From positions 1 to 31,170 of IMG/VR virus record IMGVR_UViG_3300017556_000003: DNA of 31,170 nt; one strand, given 5' to 3'. Below are positions 20,682-28,717 of the stretch, piece by piece (within the stretch, counting starts at the first letter, position 1; each line of letters starts with the position of its first letter). Both the position numbers and the translations under genes were made by a program. Below the pieces are notes generated by a model. It had not been told where the DNA came from. It worked only from the letters and a program-made list of their open reading frames with translations, and searched no databases. Source of the stretch: a virus.

Positions 20682-22015
20682 GTTTATATTCACGGATCAG
20701 GCAAATTGCAAACCGACTCCTACGGGGGCAGGTTGGGTCAACCAACCCTTCACGCGATTTCATTGATCGAGATGTTGAGCTTCCTTGGTTACAGGAACAA
20801 CTTCGGGTATATGCCTCGCAGATTCGGCTGCGGGGTGTCAACTACGATAACTACACTGCTGAGACGGTCGAGATGCGAATGGCTTATCGCAAGTCGCTTG
20901 CCGAACCGACCGTCAAATCTGCTCTCCTCGGCAAAATTTACTCGGTCATGGCGTTGCAGGTGCAATGCGTTCCGAGGGACAAAACGAACGCACTCGAACA
21001 CGAAGTCGCTGATTTCTGTAAGCATATCCTAACCAACTCAACTGGCGGAACACCAGGAGTTATCTGGTCGATCCTCTCTGGTGGGTGTATTGACGGGTTT
21101 TCGCTCTGCGAACCCGTTCCTATTCAATACTCGAAAGGGAAATACAAAGACAAAATCGGACTCAAAAAACTGAAAGCCAAAGACACTCGGTTGATTCAGT
21201 TTGAGGTCGATCAGTTCAAAAACATCACAGCAGTTATCAATCAGGTTGCTAACGTCGGGATTCGGTTAGACCCTGACGATTTTGTGATATTCCAGCACAT
21301 GCAATTGTTCGAGTCTCCGCAGGGGCTTTCGGACCTTCGAGCGAGTTATAGAGCTATCGAGATGATTGTTCACGTCTTGAAACTGCGAATGATCTTTCTC
21401 GACAAGTACACCGGTCCCTTTATTCATGCGAAGGTTGGGGATGCAGCAGCGCGGACTCGGTTGGCAAACGAGTTAAAAAACATTCGGGCACAGGGGGGCA
21501 TGGTAACTCCACCTGATACCGATGTGATGCTGCTAAATCTTGCCATGAGTGGCACGGCTGATTTTCAGGCAAGCCTTGACGATCTGCGAAAAGAAATTGC
21601 CATCGGAGTCTCTGGGGCATTCTTGCACATGCTCACCGGCGGAGGATCGCAACACAGAGGCAATTCGGAGGTTCAACAATCGACGGTTGATTTGTTCACC
21701 TGGGCATTGTCGGTTCAGGTTGGCACAGTGTTGGAATCGCAACTGTTGCCTGATTTCGTGGGGTATAACTACGGCACAGAGGTCGATGTTCCGCAATGCA
21801 CGCTCGAAGCTCCAAACCCGGAATACATTCTCTCCGAATTGAAAATCGATCAAGCTCTCGACGAGTTGGGCTTCCCGCTCAAGACCAGCGAACTCGCCGA
21901 AAGGACGGGTCGAACTCCCGCACGAACCCCAGAAGAAGCCGTGCGGGGAGCTTCGGCGACCCCGCCAAAAACAATTCAAAACAATCCCCAAGCAACCCCG
22001 CCACAACAATTCTGA
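20678..22015 (+). CDS. Portal protein, DUF935/Mu gp29-like
   Basis: 445 aa, of the size of portals that form the 12-mer ring at the capsid vertex. Recognisable are the long helical core (LGKIYSVMALQVQCVPRDKT, then CIDGFSLCEPVPIQYSKGKY), the segment PDDFVIFQHMQLFESPQGLS with DLRASYRAIEMIVHVLKLR, and MLTGGGSQHRGNSEVQQSTV, the GG-rich loop found in Mu-type portals. The C-terminus is proline- and threonine-rich and disordered. ATGA overlap with terL fixes its start. Confidence 0.88.
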   Translation: MSLYSRIRQIANRLLRGQVGSTNPSRDFIDRDVELPWLQEQLRVYASQIRLRGVNYDNYTAETVEMRMAYRKSLAEPTVKSALLGKIYSVMALQVQCVPRDKTNALEHEVADFCKHILTNSTGGTPGVIWSILSGGCIDGFSLCEPVPIQYSKGKYKDKIGLKKLKAKDTRLIQFEVDQFKNITAVINQVANVGIRLDPDDFVIFQHMQLFESPQGLSDLRASYRAIEMIVHVLKLRMIFLDKYTGPFIHAKVGDAAARTRLANELKNIRAQGGMVTPPDTDVMLLNLAMSGTADFQASLDDLRKEIAIGVSGAFLHMLTGGGSQHRGNSEVQQSTVDLFTWALSVQVGTVLESQLLPDFVGYNYGTEVDVPQCTLEAPNPEYILSELKIDQALDELGFPLKTSELAERTGRTPARTPEEAVRGASATPPKTIQNNPQATPPQQF

Positions 22016-22048
22016 GGCACTCAGGCCCCAGCAGAAGAATAATAATAC

Positions 22049-23326
22049 ATGGGGACACAAACTCCTATTCCCGTTCCACCTGCACGCACAGCCAGCACAT
22101 TGGCCCTCGCTGAGATATTCTCGGTTGGCAAAGTGCTGCCTTCGGGTCGAATCGCCGACCTCCCATTCCTCGAAAAGGTCGTGGCGAACTGGAATCTCTA
22201 CCAAGCCAAAAGGACAGACGGTGTTCGCCCTGCACCTGCCTATCTCATCCCGGCAGCATCGATCACTCTCGGCCACGAAGAGCTATCTTCAATCGCCAAA
22301 AAATACGCTGAACGAACTGACCTTCCGGCACTCGGTTGGCCTGTCGATGTGCAGCTCGTTGGCTCGAAGCTCTGTTGTCGATTCACCAAAGTCCCCGTTC
22401 CGTTGGTCGAATGGATCGAGTCAGAAAACTACACGGAAATCAGTGCCGAGTTCTACGAGGATCACAATGGATTGGGGCCTGTTCTTCGGCGAGTAAGCGT
22501 CCTCGGTGCCGAGATTCCAAAGTGCAAAGACCTTGCTCCCATTCCTCAGTTCTTCTTTGACGAAGCCGAGGAGCAAGAGCCTAACATTCTCGCCTTCGCA
22601 GAAAAAACAATCAAACAAACTCGCAGCAATCAAACCTTGATCGGTGTGGGTAACTACGTTCTCAAATTTTCGGAGAAGTCTATGGATCGCAATCAGTTAA
22701 TCACAGCTTTGAAAGACGCCGGCGTTGATACTTCGTTCATCAACGATGCGACAGCCAATGAGTTGCTCGCTTCGATGCTTTCGACATTGCAAAAGAAAGC
22801 AGCACCTGCAAACAACAACGATCCCCCAAAGGGCGACGATAAACAACCTCCCGCGATGAACATCGAAGAGGAAGTAAAAAAACAGGTGGCTGCCAACAGT
22901 GAGCGAATCCGCAAAGAAGTGGCTGCCGAAATGGAAAAATCGAAAGCCTTCCACGATGCCGAACTTAAACGGCTGCAAGACGAACGAGCACGCCAAGAGA
23001 TTGCTGCCTTCTGCGAAAAGAACAAGGATCGCATCTATCCCTACGAACTCGATCCCAAAGTCGGAGTGACTTTGCCTGAACGCTTGTTCGCTATGTCGGA
23101 TCAAAAGGTTCTCAAGTTCAGCGAGGGTGGCAAAGAAGTTGCACTGTCTCCTCGGGAGGTGGAAATGGGAGTTATCTCGAAACGTCCGCCAGTGATGAAG
23201 AACCGAGAGGTTCTACCCGACCAACATCAGAACCCGGGGGCCGTCTCTCCTGAACGTCGTCGAGAATTGCTCTCACACACAGCCGAGGGCCGAAAGGCCC
23301 TCGCACGCGAACAGAAAGCAGCCTAA
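22049..23326 (+). CDS. Head maturation protease fused to scaffold
   Basis: 425 aa. Residues 20-165 resemble the Mu I-type head protease: PALGWPVDVQLVGSKLCCRF, then YTEISAEFYEDHNGLGPVLR and VSVLGAEIPKCKDLAP, with His76 and Ser132 as candidate catalytic residues. A glutamine/asparagine and proline linker (NNNDPPKGDDKQPP) is followed by a coiled coil (EEVKKQVAANSERIRKEVAA) that should act as scaffold and be cut away. No strong ribosome site precedes the ATG, only AGAAG, and the gene is 33 bp after the portal. Confidence 0.82.
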   Translation: MGTQTPIPVPPARTASTLALAEIFSVGKVLPSGRIADLPFLEKVVANWNLYQAKRTDGVRPAPAYLIPAASITLGHEELSSIAKKYAERTDLPALGWPVDVQLVGSKLCCRFTKVPVPLVEWIESENYTEISAEFYEDHNGLGPVLRRVSVLGAEIPKCKDLAPIPQFFFDEAEEQEPNILAFAEKTIKQTRSNQTLIGVGNYVLKFSEKSMDRNQLITALKDAGVDTSFINDATANELLASMLSTLQKKAAPANNNDPPKGDDKQPPAMNIEEEVKKQVAANSERIRKEVAAEMEKSKAFHDAELKRLQDERARQEIAAFCEKNKDRIYPYELDPKVGVTLPERLFAMSDQKVLKFSEGGKEVALSPREVEMGVISKRPPVMKNREVLPDQHQNPGAVSPERRRELLSHTAEGRKALAREQKAA

Positions 23327-23348
23327 CCAAACGACAGCCCGTACGTCT

Positions 23349-23381
23349 CTTCTGGTTTTGTCGCCGGAAGCGGATTGAAAC
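23349..23381 (+). promoter_or_regulatory. Hairpin followed by CGGATTGAAAC (copy 1)
   Basis: A 7-bp stem CTTCTGG (23349-23355) and CCGGAAG (23364-23370) with an 8-base loop is followed at once by CGGATTGAAAC. The same arrangement recurs at 25300-25331 in front of another late gene. It lies 23 bp after the protease stop and 33 bp before the decoration gene. Processing signal, translation element or binding site for the phage CsrA (two GGA words) are all possible. Confidence 0.5.
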
Positions 23382-23413
23382 CCTAACCAAACAAATGAAC
23401 GGCAGAGGAACCA

Positions 23414-24199
23414 ATGAGAGAAGCAACACAGGTTTACACAGGCGAGGGGATTGTCCCTGTTTACAGCGAAGGCGTTCTTGAAGACGCTGTCTCGCTTGCA
23501 CCCTCCAAGTATTACCCGAAAGGAACCGTGCTGGGACAGGTACTCGGCAACGGCACAGCCGTCAACGAACGCCAAACAGTCACGATTACCGGCACTCCAA
23601 CCGGGGGCAGTTTCACCCTCACCTATGACGGTTACACCACCGCAGCGATTGCGTACAACGCAACGGCTGCTGCTGTGCAGGCAGCCCTCGAAGCACTTCC
23701 ACCGATTGGTTCGGGCAACGTCACTTGTGCGGGTGGAGCGTTCCCCGGAACCCCAGTCACGATTGACTTTGTGGGTTCATGTGCAGGGATGGATCACCCG
23801 CTGATGACTGTTGCGGGAACCTTCACGGGTGGATCAAGTCCAGCGATTGCAATCGCTGAAACCAACAAGGGTGTTCCGGCTGGCTCTTACTTCGATTCTT
23901 ACGACAACGGTGCGTCGGGTGGGTTGGCTGGACTCGCAACTGCAAAGGCAATCCTGCGTTACGACATTCGCACAGACGCTTACGGTCGTTGCTATCTTGG
24001 TCGCCAAGTGAGCGGAGACACCAACGCCTTCAAGAGCAGGTCGGCCCCTGCCTTTTTTGCAGGAACTTTCAAAACTGCTGACTTACCTTCGAGCGGGGCA
24101 GGAGCAATCGATTCGGCAGGCGTGACCGATCTCGGTCGGATTATGTCGGGCTCGGTTTCCGCTCTTACGGACAGCAAAACTATCCTGCGAATCGGCTAA
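23414..24199 (+). CDS. Head decoration protein with inserted Ig-like domain
   Basis: 261 aa. The outer parts (YTGEGIVPVYSEGVLEDAVS at the start, SGGLAGLATAKAILRYDIRT near residue 170, and a C-terminal FFAGTFKTADLPS) fit a lambda gpD-type decoration protein. Residues about 52-154 are a separate beta domain, QTVTITGTPTGGSFTLTYDG then ITYNATAAAVQAALEAL-like helix and GNVTCAGG, a module often attached to phage surface proteins that may bind outside targets. It should coat the capsid made by the next gene. AGAGGA ribosome site upstream. Confidence 0.82.
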   Translation: MREATQVYTGEGIVPVYSEGVLEDAVSLAPSKYYPKGTVLGQVLGNGTAVNERQTVTITGTPTGGSFTLTYDGYTTAAIAYNATAAAVQAALEALPPIGSGNVTCAGGAFPGTPVTIDFVGSCAGMDHPLMTVAGTFTGGSSPAIAIAETNKGVPAGSYFDSYDNGASGGLAGLATAKAILRYDIRTDAYGRCYLGRQVSGDTNAFKSRSAPAFFAGTFKTADLPSSGAGAIDSAGVTDLGRIMSGSVSALTDSKTILRIG

Positions 24200-24260
24200 C
24201 CCCATTCGTTCGCCCTTGTGTTTATCAATTAGACAGGCAAGAGAATAAAGAGGTTTTTCA

Positions 24261-25292
24261 ATGGCTGACTACTTACAGTTTCAAACTTCGGCGGAACTCA
24301 AGTTGATCGAGCAAAGTCTTGTCCCCGAATTGGAGGCGCAAGATATTTTACTCGACCTGTTCCCGACGACCGTTCACAATGCTGCGAAGGTTATGTGGGA
24401 ACAAGAGGACAATTACACGGGCATGACCAACGTTCGGGGCCTCAACGGGCAACCCGGACGGGTGAGGCGAGCTGGTTCCAAACGCTATGAAATGGAACCC
24501 GGTTACTATGCTGACGAGACCGAAATCGATGAATACGAAATCGCTCTTCGTCGAGACATGGGTTCGCTCGGTGAACCAATCAACCTTGAAACAATCGTTT
24601 CAAGGCGACAACTGCACTTGCTTGTGCGTGAAGTGGATCGTAAACGGTACATGATCGCTCAGTTGCTGTGCTACGGATTGTTCACATCTACGGACAAATT
24701 CGGCAACGTAATCCACACCGACGCCTACCCTCTTCGTCAATACAGCGTGGGCACTGCGTGGAGCAACAAAGCAACCTCGACGCCGTTGGCTGATACCCGG
24801 GCTGCTGTTTCTGCTGGTCGAGTGGGTCAATCGTCTCGGTTCGACCAAACTGCAACCATGCTTGTGAATTCCAACACCGTGAATAACCTGTTGGGCAATT
24901 ACAACGCTAACGACCTCGGCGGGAAACGTCAGGAGATGGGTGCGACGTTCAATACCATTGAAGAGATCAATCGTTTGATGTTGGCTGCCGACCTTCCAAG
25001 GATCGTGCCCTACGACAAGGCTTTCAGTCTTGACGAAGGTGTGACCTACACCCGTTTCATTCCAGATGGTTTTGCTGTGATTATTGGTGCTCGCCAAAGC
25101 GGAGCCCCTGTCGGTGAAATCCAAATGGTGCGAAACGCTGCCAATCCGAATGCCGAGCCGGGCACACACACGATCATCTCGGATTCGCTCAACAGCATGA
25201 ATCCAGTGCCGAGGAAGATACTAATCAATCACGGTTTTCCGGGTGGCATTGCGATCCACTATCCCGGCTCCGTGATCGTGATGGCGGTCTAA
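24261..25292 (+). CDS. Major capsid protein, lambda gpE family
   Basis: 343 aa, typical of gpE-type HK97-fold capsids. Landmarks: ELKLIEQSLVPELEAQDILL and DLFPTTVHNAAKVMWEQEDN at the start, the spine-helix region ETIVSRRQLHLLVREVDRKR, the glycine-rich loop TMLVNSNTVNNLLGNYNAND, and PGGIAIHYPGSVIVMAV at the end, as in the gpE family. No separate delta domain is visible, agreeing with the scaffold being supplied by the protease gene. Decoration protein upstream and connectors downstream fit gene order of siphovirus heads. Confidence 0.92.
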   Translation: MADYLQFQTSAELKLIEQSLVPELEAQDILLDLFPTTVHNAAKVMWEQEDNYTGMTNVRGLNGQPGRVRRAGSKRYEMEPGYYADETEIDEYEIALRRDMGSLGEPINLETIVSRRQLHLLVREVDRKRYMIAQLLCYGLFTSTDKFGNVIHTDAYPLRQYSVGTAWSNKATSTPLADTRAAVSAGRVGQSSRFDQTATMLVNSNTVNNLLGNYNANDLGGKRQEMGATFNTIEEINRLMLAADLPRIVPYDKAFSLDEGVTYTRFIPDGFAVIIGARQSGAPVGEIQMVRNAANPNAEPGTHTIISDSLNSMNPVPRKILINHGFPGGIAIHYPGSVIVMAV

Positions 25293-25299
25293 CTTGTTT

Positions 25300-25331
25300 C
25301 CTCCAGTGCAGCACCGGAGGCGGATTGAAAC
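25300..25331 (+). promoter_or_regulatory. Hairpin followed by CGGATTGAAAC (copy 2)
   Basis: CCTCC (25300-25304) pairs with GGAGG (25316-25320), with an inner GTGC/GCAC pairing after an A-C mismatch, then CGGATTGAAAC as in copy 1. It lies 8 bp after the capsid stop, at the end of the most highly expressed gene expected in the genome. Confidence 0.5.
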
Positions 25332-25390
25332 TAACAACAACGCATAAGCACAAATAAATTTGTGCTGCCCAACCAAAACACAAAAAACTT

Positions 25391-25411
25391 TGTGGGGCCA
25401 AAAGCCCCACA
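25391..25411 (+). terminator. Perfect hairpin TGTGGGGC/GCCCCACA
   Basis: 8-bp stem with loop CAAAA between the capsid gene and the next gene, 22 bp before the latter. No U tract follows; the downstream sequence is A/C-rich (ACAACACAAG). It may partly end or protect the capsid transcript and limit expression of the following genes. Four similar hairpins occur elsewhere in the window. Confidence 0.45.
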
Positions 25412-25432
25412 CAACACAAGGAATAGGCAACT

Positions 25433-25750
25433 GTGGCAAAAGCAAAGAAATACCGAGTCCTCAAAGAAGTCCTCGGGAAAGATTGGAAAGTTGGTCAAAT
25501 CCTCGAACCCGAGAAACTCGAAGGGCACGACATCAACTGGATGCTGACGTCCTCAAAGTGCATTGAGGAGGTTGCACCCGTCGAGGTCTTTCAAACTGTG
25601 GTTAATGGGATTGGCACCGAGGGCGAAAGCAGTGGCTCGGAGAATGTCGCTCCGCCTGCGGACAATCCTCCGCCACCTGATGACAAAAAGGATTCACCTC
25701 CGCCTCCGCCTGCCAAGCCGACGACACCGGCGACAGCCTCGAAGAAATAA
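25433..25750 (+). CDS. Small head protein with proline-rich tail
   Basis: Not recognised. 105 aa: an N-terminal globular part (MAKAKKYRVLKEVLGKDWKV, then GQILEPEKLEGHDINWMLTS) resembling short phage head-completion or neck proteins, and a disordered proline/asparagine/lysine tail (DNPPPPDDKKDSPPPPPAKP). GTG start with AAGGA about 10 bp upstream. Position after the capsid gene suggests a head-tail joining or decoration role, not shown by sequence. Confidence 0.62.
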   Translation: MAKAKKYRVLKEVLGKDWKVGQILEPEKLEGHDINWMLTSSKCIEEVAPVEVFQTVVNGIGTEGESSGSENVAPPADNPPPPDDKKDSPPPPPAKPTTPATASKK

Positions 25751-25818
25751 CTCGAGCGCAAACAACACAACCCCGCCCTTGCTTTTAACTGACCTGATCT
25801 CCCACACGAGCGACCCTG

Positions 25819-26241
25819 ATGCCATCGTTTCTGACTGATGCCGAACTAAAGACGACCCTTGCGGCGACCCTCAAGGTCGCGGAAGGTGAGTTACCAGCGT
25901 ACTGGACGACATTGATTACCGAATGCAATCAGGCGGCTTACAAGGACGTTCGGGGCGGGTTAATCCAACGGGGATTCACTTCGACGCAAGCAGATTCGTG
26001 GGATCGCGGAAAAGAATATCAACGAGACATTGCCCTCTATTGGCTCCTTGTGAGAGGGGCAGGACTCCACGAGTACGATCAAAAATTTATCTTGCTTTTG
26101 GATCGACGGAAGGATTTGCAAACAACCCTTGTCGAGATCGCTGGCGGAACGAACCAAGCTCCTACCGGGGATCCATCGACCGCGATATTCAACCGGTTCG
26201 ATACGACCAATGATGACTGGACACTGGAGACTCCTCTGTAA
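25819..26241 (+). CDS. Head-tail connector, DUF1320-like
   Basis: 140 aa, helical. SFLTDAELKTTLAATLKVAE, then TLITECNQAAYKDVRGGLIQ and GKEYQRDIALYWLLVRGAGL, resembling phage gp6/DUF1320 connector proteins that bind the portal. A short C-terminal extension (AIFNRFDTTNDDWTLETPL) is polar. Its end overlaps the next start (TAATG). The family match is by helix pattern and position rather than by an exact motif. Confidence 0.6.
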   Translation: MPSFLTDAELKTTLAATLKVAEGELPAYWTTLITECNQAAYKDVRGGLIQRGFTSTQADSWDRGKEYQRDIALYWLLVRGAGLHEYDQKFILLLDRRKDLQTTLVEIAGGTNQAPTGDPSTAIFNRFDTTNDDWTLETPL

Positions 26242-26681
26242 TGGCAACGACCTCTGTTGACCTTGCGAATCTCATCAAGACCAAACTGGCAGCGGTGAGT
26301 GATTTCTCAACATGGGCAATCGGTATCCGACGCAAGGAAGAGGCGTTGGCAATCGCTCAGTTTCCGGCAATCCTTGTCGTGCAAATGCCAGAAGAAATTC
26401 TCTCTGAGGACACTGACAATCGGGTCGAGGTGGGTTACGGGTATGGCATCCTAATCGCCTACAAAGATGAAGTGACCCAGAACGCGACCGACCCGAACAA
26501 ACTTGTCGATTGGCGACGACTTGCACAACAAGCGATTTATCACACAATCTATGCGGGATTTATCGTTGAGGACATCCAACTTGAGCCAAGCTCAGGTCTA
26601 GATTTGAAGGGGTTGAAAGAGAATTGTTTAACGTCTGAATTTTATTTCATGCTTTCGATTATGGAGGATAGGGCAACATGA
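26241..26681 (+). CDS. Tail terminator or head closure protein
   Basis: 146 aa. Strand-rich: AQFPAILVVQMPEEILSEDT, VGYGYGILIAYKDEVTQNAT, then HTIYAGFIVEDIQLEPSSGL and a C-terminal FYFMLSIMEDRAT. The fold pattern of a helix followed by four long strands with an acidic loop is that of phage tail-terminator proteins, and the gene order connector, terminator, tube supports it. No direct motif proves it. ATGA overlap with the next gene. Confidence 0.6.
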   Translation: MATTSVDLANLIKTKLAAVSDFSTWAIGIRRKEEALAIAQFPAILVVQMPEEILSEDTDNRVEVGYGYGILIAYKDEVTQNATDPNKLVDWRRLAQQAIYHTIYAGFIVEDIQLEPSSGLDLKGLKENCLTSEFYFMLSIMEDRAT

Positions 26682-27076
26682 CCGGCAAGAATTTGAAAAT
26701 CCGATACGGTGCTGGCCCTACGACGCTTAGGGTATTCGAGGCGACGATCCTTGAAGAGGTCGGCGAAGTTGACGAAACCGACGGCGAATCCGGCGGATAC
26801 GGTGAACGTGCCGACACGGGCGTCCAAGAGTGCTCGATCACATTCAAAGCAAATTGGCGTGCTGCTGACGGAGCTCCTCCCCTCGCAGGCGATGTTCTTG
26901 CCGACGTTCTTGTTGCTTGGGACGGTAACACGGTAGTGCCGGTTGTGAATAAACGTCACCTGTTCACCTATGTCAAAATCCTTTCGGCAGAGCGAACGGG
27001 CCAAACACGTGGCAAAATCGAAGTCACTTATACTGCCAAATCGTCCGGCCCCTATAAATTGCCCGGCGTTGCTTAG
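26678..27076 (+). CDS. Major tail (tube) protein candidate
   Basis: 132 aa, beta-rich: LKIRYGAGPTTLRVFEATIL, a VDETDGESGGYGERADTG loop, VQECSITFKANWRAAD and a final IEVTYTAKSSGPYKLPGVA. Tube proteins of siphoviruses often have such strand pairs with an N-terminal arm and an ITFKANW-like strand. The next gene is the tail-assembly chaperone, as in lambda order. Start overlaps the previous stop. Confidence 0.65.
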   Translation: MTGKNLKIRYGAGPTTLRVFEATILEEVGEVDETDGESGGYGERADTGVQECSITFKANWRAADGAPPLAGDVLADVLVAWDGNTVVPVVNKRHLFTYVKILSAERTGQTRGKIEVTYTAKSSGPYKLPGVA

Positions 27077-27080
27077 GAAA

Positions 27081-27105
27081 TGTGGCTCGTTTGAAACGAG
27101 CCACA
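27081..27105 (+). terminator. Perfect hairpin after the tail-tube gene
   Basis: TGTGGCTCGTTT (27081-27092) and AAACGAGCCACA (27094-27105), 12 bp each with one base between, 4 bp after the stop. Followed by A/C-rich AAACACAATC, not a U tract. Partial terminator, attenuator or transcript-end protector of a strongly expressed gene. Confidence 0.5.
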
Positions 27106-27139
27106 AAACACAATCAAAAACACAAAGGAGCATTCAAAG

Positions 27140-27589
27140 ATGGGAATCGCAAATCAAGCGTCAGCGTTAGGCGAGCCGTTCGAGTTCGACGGGACAAAGT
27201 ACACAATCAAGCCGTTGACCTATCGTGATTTGGCGATGTTATCCTCGCATCTCGAATTCAAGGCAAGAGAAACAATCTACCGAGCCCGTCAGCAAGGGGC
27301 AGACGCCGATACAATAAAACAAATGTCGGCTGCCCTTGTGGAGGGGGTGGCCGCCGGTCGGTATGAGACCGGCGGGGAAGTATTCCTCGAAGCTATGTCA
27401 AATGGAACACTCTCACGATACACCCTTCAGCTGATGCTAAAAAACGAAAAAGGGGAACCCTTTTCGACCTCTGAAGAGATTAGTTACCGAGTCAACGCCG
27501 ACACCGACGCCGCAGCAAAAGCAAGCGAGATTATGGATCGGGTCAATTCCGACCCTTTAGCCGTGAAGCAGAGGAAGATGCCGAATTAG
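27140..27589 (+). CDS. Tail assembly chaperone, short form (lambda gpG-like)
   Basis: 149 aa. FEFDGTKYTIKPLTYRDLAM followed by a helical chain and VFLEAMSNGTLSRYTLQLML, the layout of siphovirus tail-assembly chaperones that keep the tape measure soluble. Strong AAAGGAG ribosome site. Near the end lies C-CCT-TTA in the reading frame (27553-27559), a typical -1 slippery heptamer, and the -1 frame stays open to 27921. Part of the ribosomes should therefore make a longer fusion of 260 aa, as lambda G/GT. Confidence 0.72.
   Translation: MGIANQASALGEPFEFDGTKYTIKPLTYRDLAMLSSHLEFKARETIYRARQQGADADTIKQMSAALVEGVAAGRYETGGEVFLEAMSNGTLSRYTLQLMLKNEKGEPFSTSEEISYRVNADTDAAAKASEIMDRVNSDPLAVKQRKMPN
27553..27559 (+). 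other. Programmed -1 ribosomal frameshift site CCCTTTA
   Basis: The heptamer matches X-XXY-YYZ with the zero-frame codons CCT and TTA, and slippage places tRNAs on CCC and TTT. The -1 frame is open from 27484, after a TAG, to the stop at 27921. A 7-bp hairpin CACCGCA-GTTTA-TGCGGTG lies at 27603-27621, too far (44 bases) to be a sure stimulator. Position in the gene pair matches the lambda G/GT signal. Confidence 0.75.
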
Positions 27590-27921
27590 AGCAACTTCCG
27601 GTCACCGCAGTTTATGCGGTGTTGTGCAATGAACATGGCTACAAGCCCCATGAGGTTGATGCTCTCACACCGTTTCAGGTCAACCGGCTTGCTCTTCCAA
27701 AGAAGGGCAAAAAAGGGGCCATTATCTTTGACCGATTCGAGGAAAGTGAAGATGAAATGGGCATCGAAGATGCTGAGTATTGGACAAAGCACAAATGGCG
27801 TTTGATAGGCATATCGGGTTATGCGCTCGAAGTCATCAGTAAAGCTGATCTAAAAGAAAGTCAGGATTTGCAAAGTGCACTAAAGGAGAAGCAACAAGAT
27901 GGCACAGAAGACACCGAGTAA
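27559..27921 (+). CDS. Chaperone C-terminal frame, made by frameshift
   Basis: The -1 frame after CCCTTTA encodes 120 residues, starting SREAEEDAELEQLP, then VTAVYAVLCNEHGYKPHEV, KKGKKGAIIFDRFEESEDEM, and ending in an acidic helix SQDLQSALKEKQQDGTEDTE. A GTG start at 27619 would also open this frame but has no ribosome site. The expected fusion is 140 plus 120 residues. The end overlaps the tape-measure start by 23 bp. It would bind the tape measure as the T part does. Confidence 0.68.
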   Translation, partial: SREAEEDAELEQLPVTAVYAVLCNEHGYKPHEVDALTPFQVNRLALPKKGKKGAIIFDRFEESEDEMGIEDAEYWTKHKWRLIGISGYALEVISKADLKESQDLQSALKEKQQDGTEDTE

Positions 27922-28693
27922 ACCGCAAGACCCCACGACCGCACTTGGCGTTCTAAGTAAATCCATCGACTCGTTCACAAACAAGCTGGCATCTAAGTCG
28001 TCTGCCTTGGGCCACTTTACCAACATGACAAATCCGGGCATGACCAAAGGGGGCATGGCTGCATCGGCTGCCCTCGGTGCCGGTTCTTTATTAATGAGCG
28101 GACTTGACAAGGTAAAGGAAACCTTTGTTGATCCTTTCATCAACGCTGCAAAGGGTGGCTTTCAGAACGGATTTAATCGAGGCTCTGGTTTAGAAACATT
28201 CGCTAAGACCTTCGAGTATGTCGGGTTAGTTGTTGGGTTGAAATTTGCCCCTGCTATCATCACGGCTGCCACGTGGGTTATGACCTTCGCAGATAGGTTG
28301 AGAGCAAGCTCAAAGAGCGTCGAGTCTTTTGGTACGAAGTACATGGACACGGTGGACAAGGTGGTGACTTGGGGTGGATACAACCCTGCGAAAAAGGTAC
28401 TGGATTCCTTTGGAATTGGGGACTGGCGGAAGAACATGAAGGCTTTTCAGAACAAAGAAGACCCTGAGTTTCAAAAGATGCTAAAAAAATTAACTACTTC
28501 TTTCGAGAATTCTTTGACAGGACAAAAAGCCGGGTACACCGATATCGCTTCAGTCCGAGAGGCAGCACAAATGGCTAATTTCGTTGATCCGCTCGAAAAA
28601 ATGATGCAACAAGCAATCGTCGATGAGTTGCCTCGTATCCGTCAAACATCAGAAAGAACGGCAGGCACTTTAGAGCAAGGTTCAAAGCGATAG
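27899..28693 (+). CDS. Tape-measure-like protein, unusually short
   Basis: 264 aa. Directly after the chaperone pair, where the tape measure is expected. Composition agrees: alanine/glycine/serine-rich helical N-terminus, a hydrophobic stretch ASAALGAGSLLMSGL and a stronger one YVGLVVGLKFAPAIITAATW, and polar helices after it. Tape measures of siphoviruses usually exceed 600 residues, and this one stops at a TAG at 28691, after which strand and gene type change. It may be a truncated gene or a short-tailed variant. AAGGAG is about 10 bp before the ATG. Confidence 0.62.
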   Translation: MAQKTPSKPQDPTTALGVLSKSIDSFTNKLASKSSALGHFTNMTNPGMTKGGMAASAALGAGSLLMSGLDKVKETFVDPFINAAKGGFQNGFNRGSGLETFAKTFEYVGLVVGLKFAPAIITAATWVMTFADRLRASSKSVESFGTKYMDTVDKVVTWGGYNPAKKVLDSFGIGDWRKNMKAFQNKEDPEFQKMLKKLTTSFENSLTGQKAGYTDIASVREAAQMANFVDPLEKMMQQAIVDELPRIRQTSERTAGTLEQGSKR

Positions 28694-28717
28694 TCTTGAT
28701 TGGAATATCGGCTTTTT

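Noticed and set aside
21533-22276. 247-codon minus-strand frame over the portal end
   Set aside because: Covers two well-supported plus-strand genes and is rich in Cys, Arg and Trp as antisense frames are.
23172-23575. Minus-strand frames over the protease-decoration junction
   Set aside because: Opposite to strongly supported structural genes and without ribosome sites.
23371-25331. GATTGAAAC ends resembling CRISPR repeats
   Set aside because: Only two copies, 2 kb apart, with no spacers and no cas genes; better explained as a repeated hairpin element.
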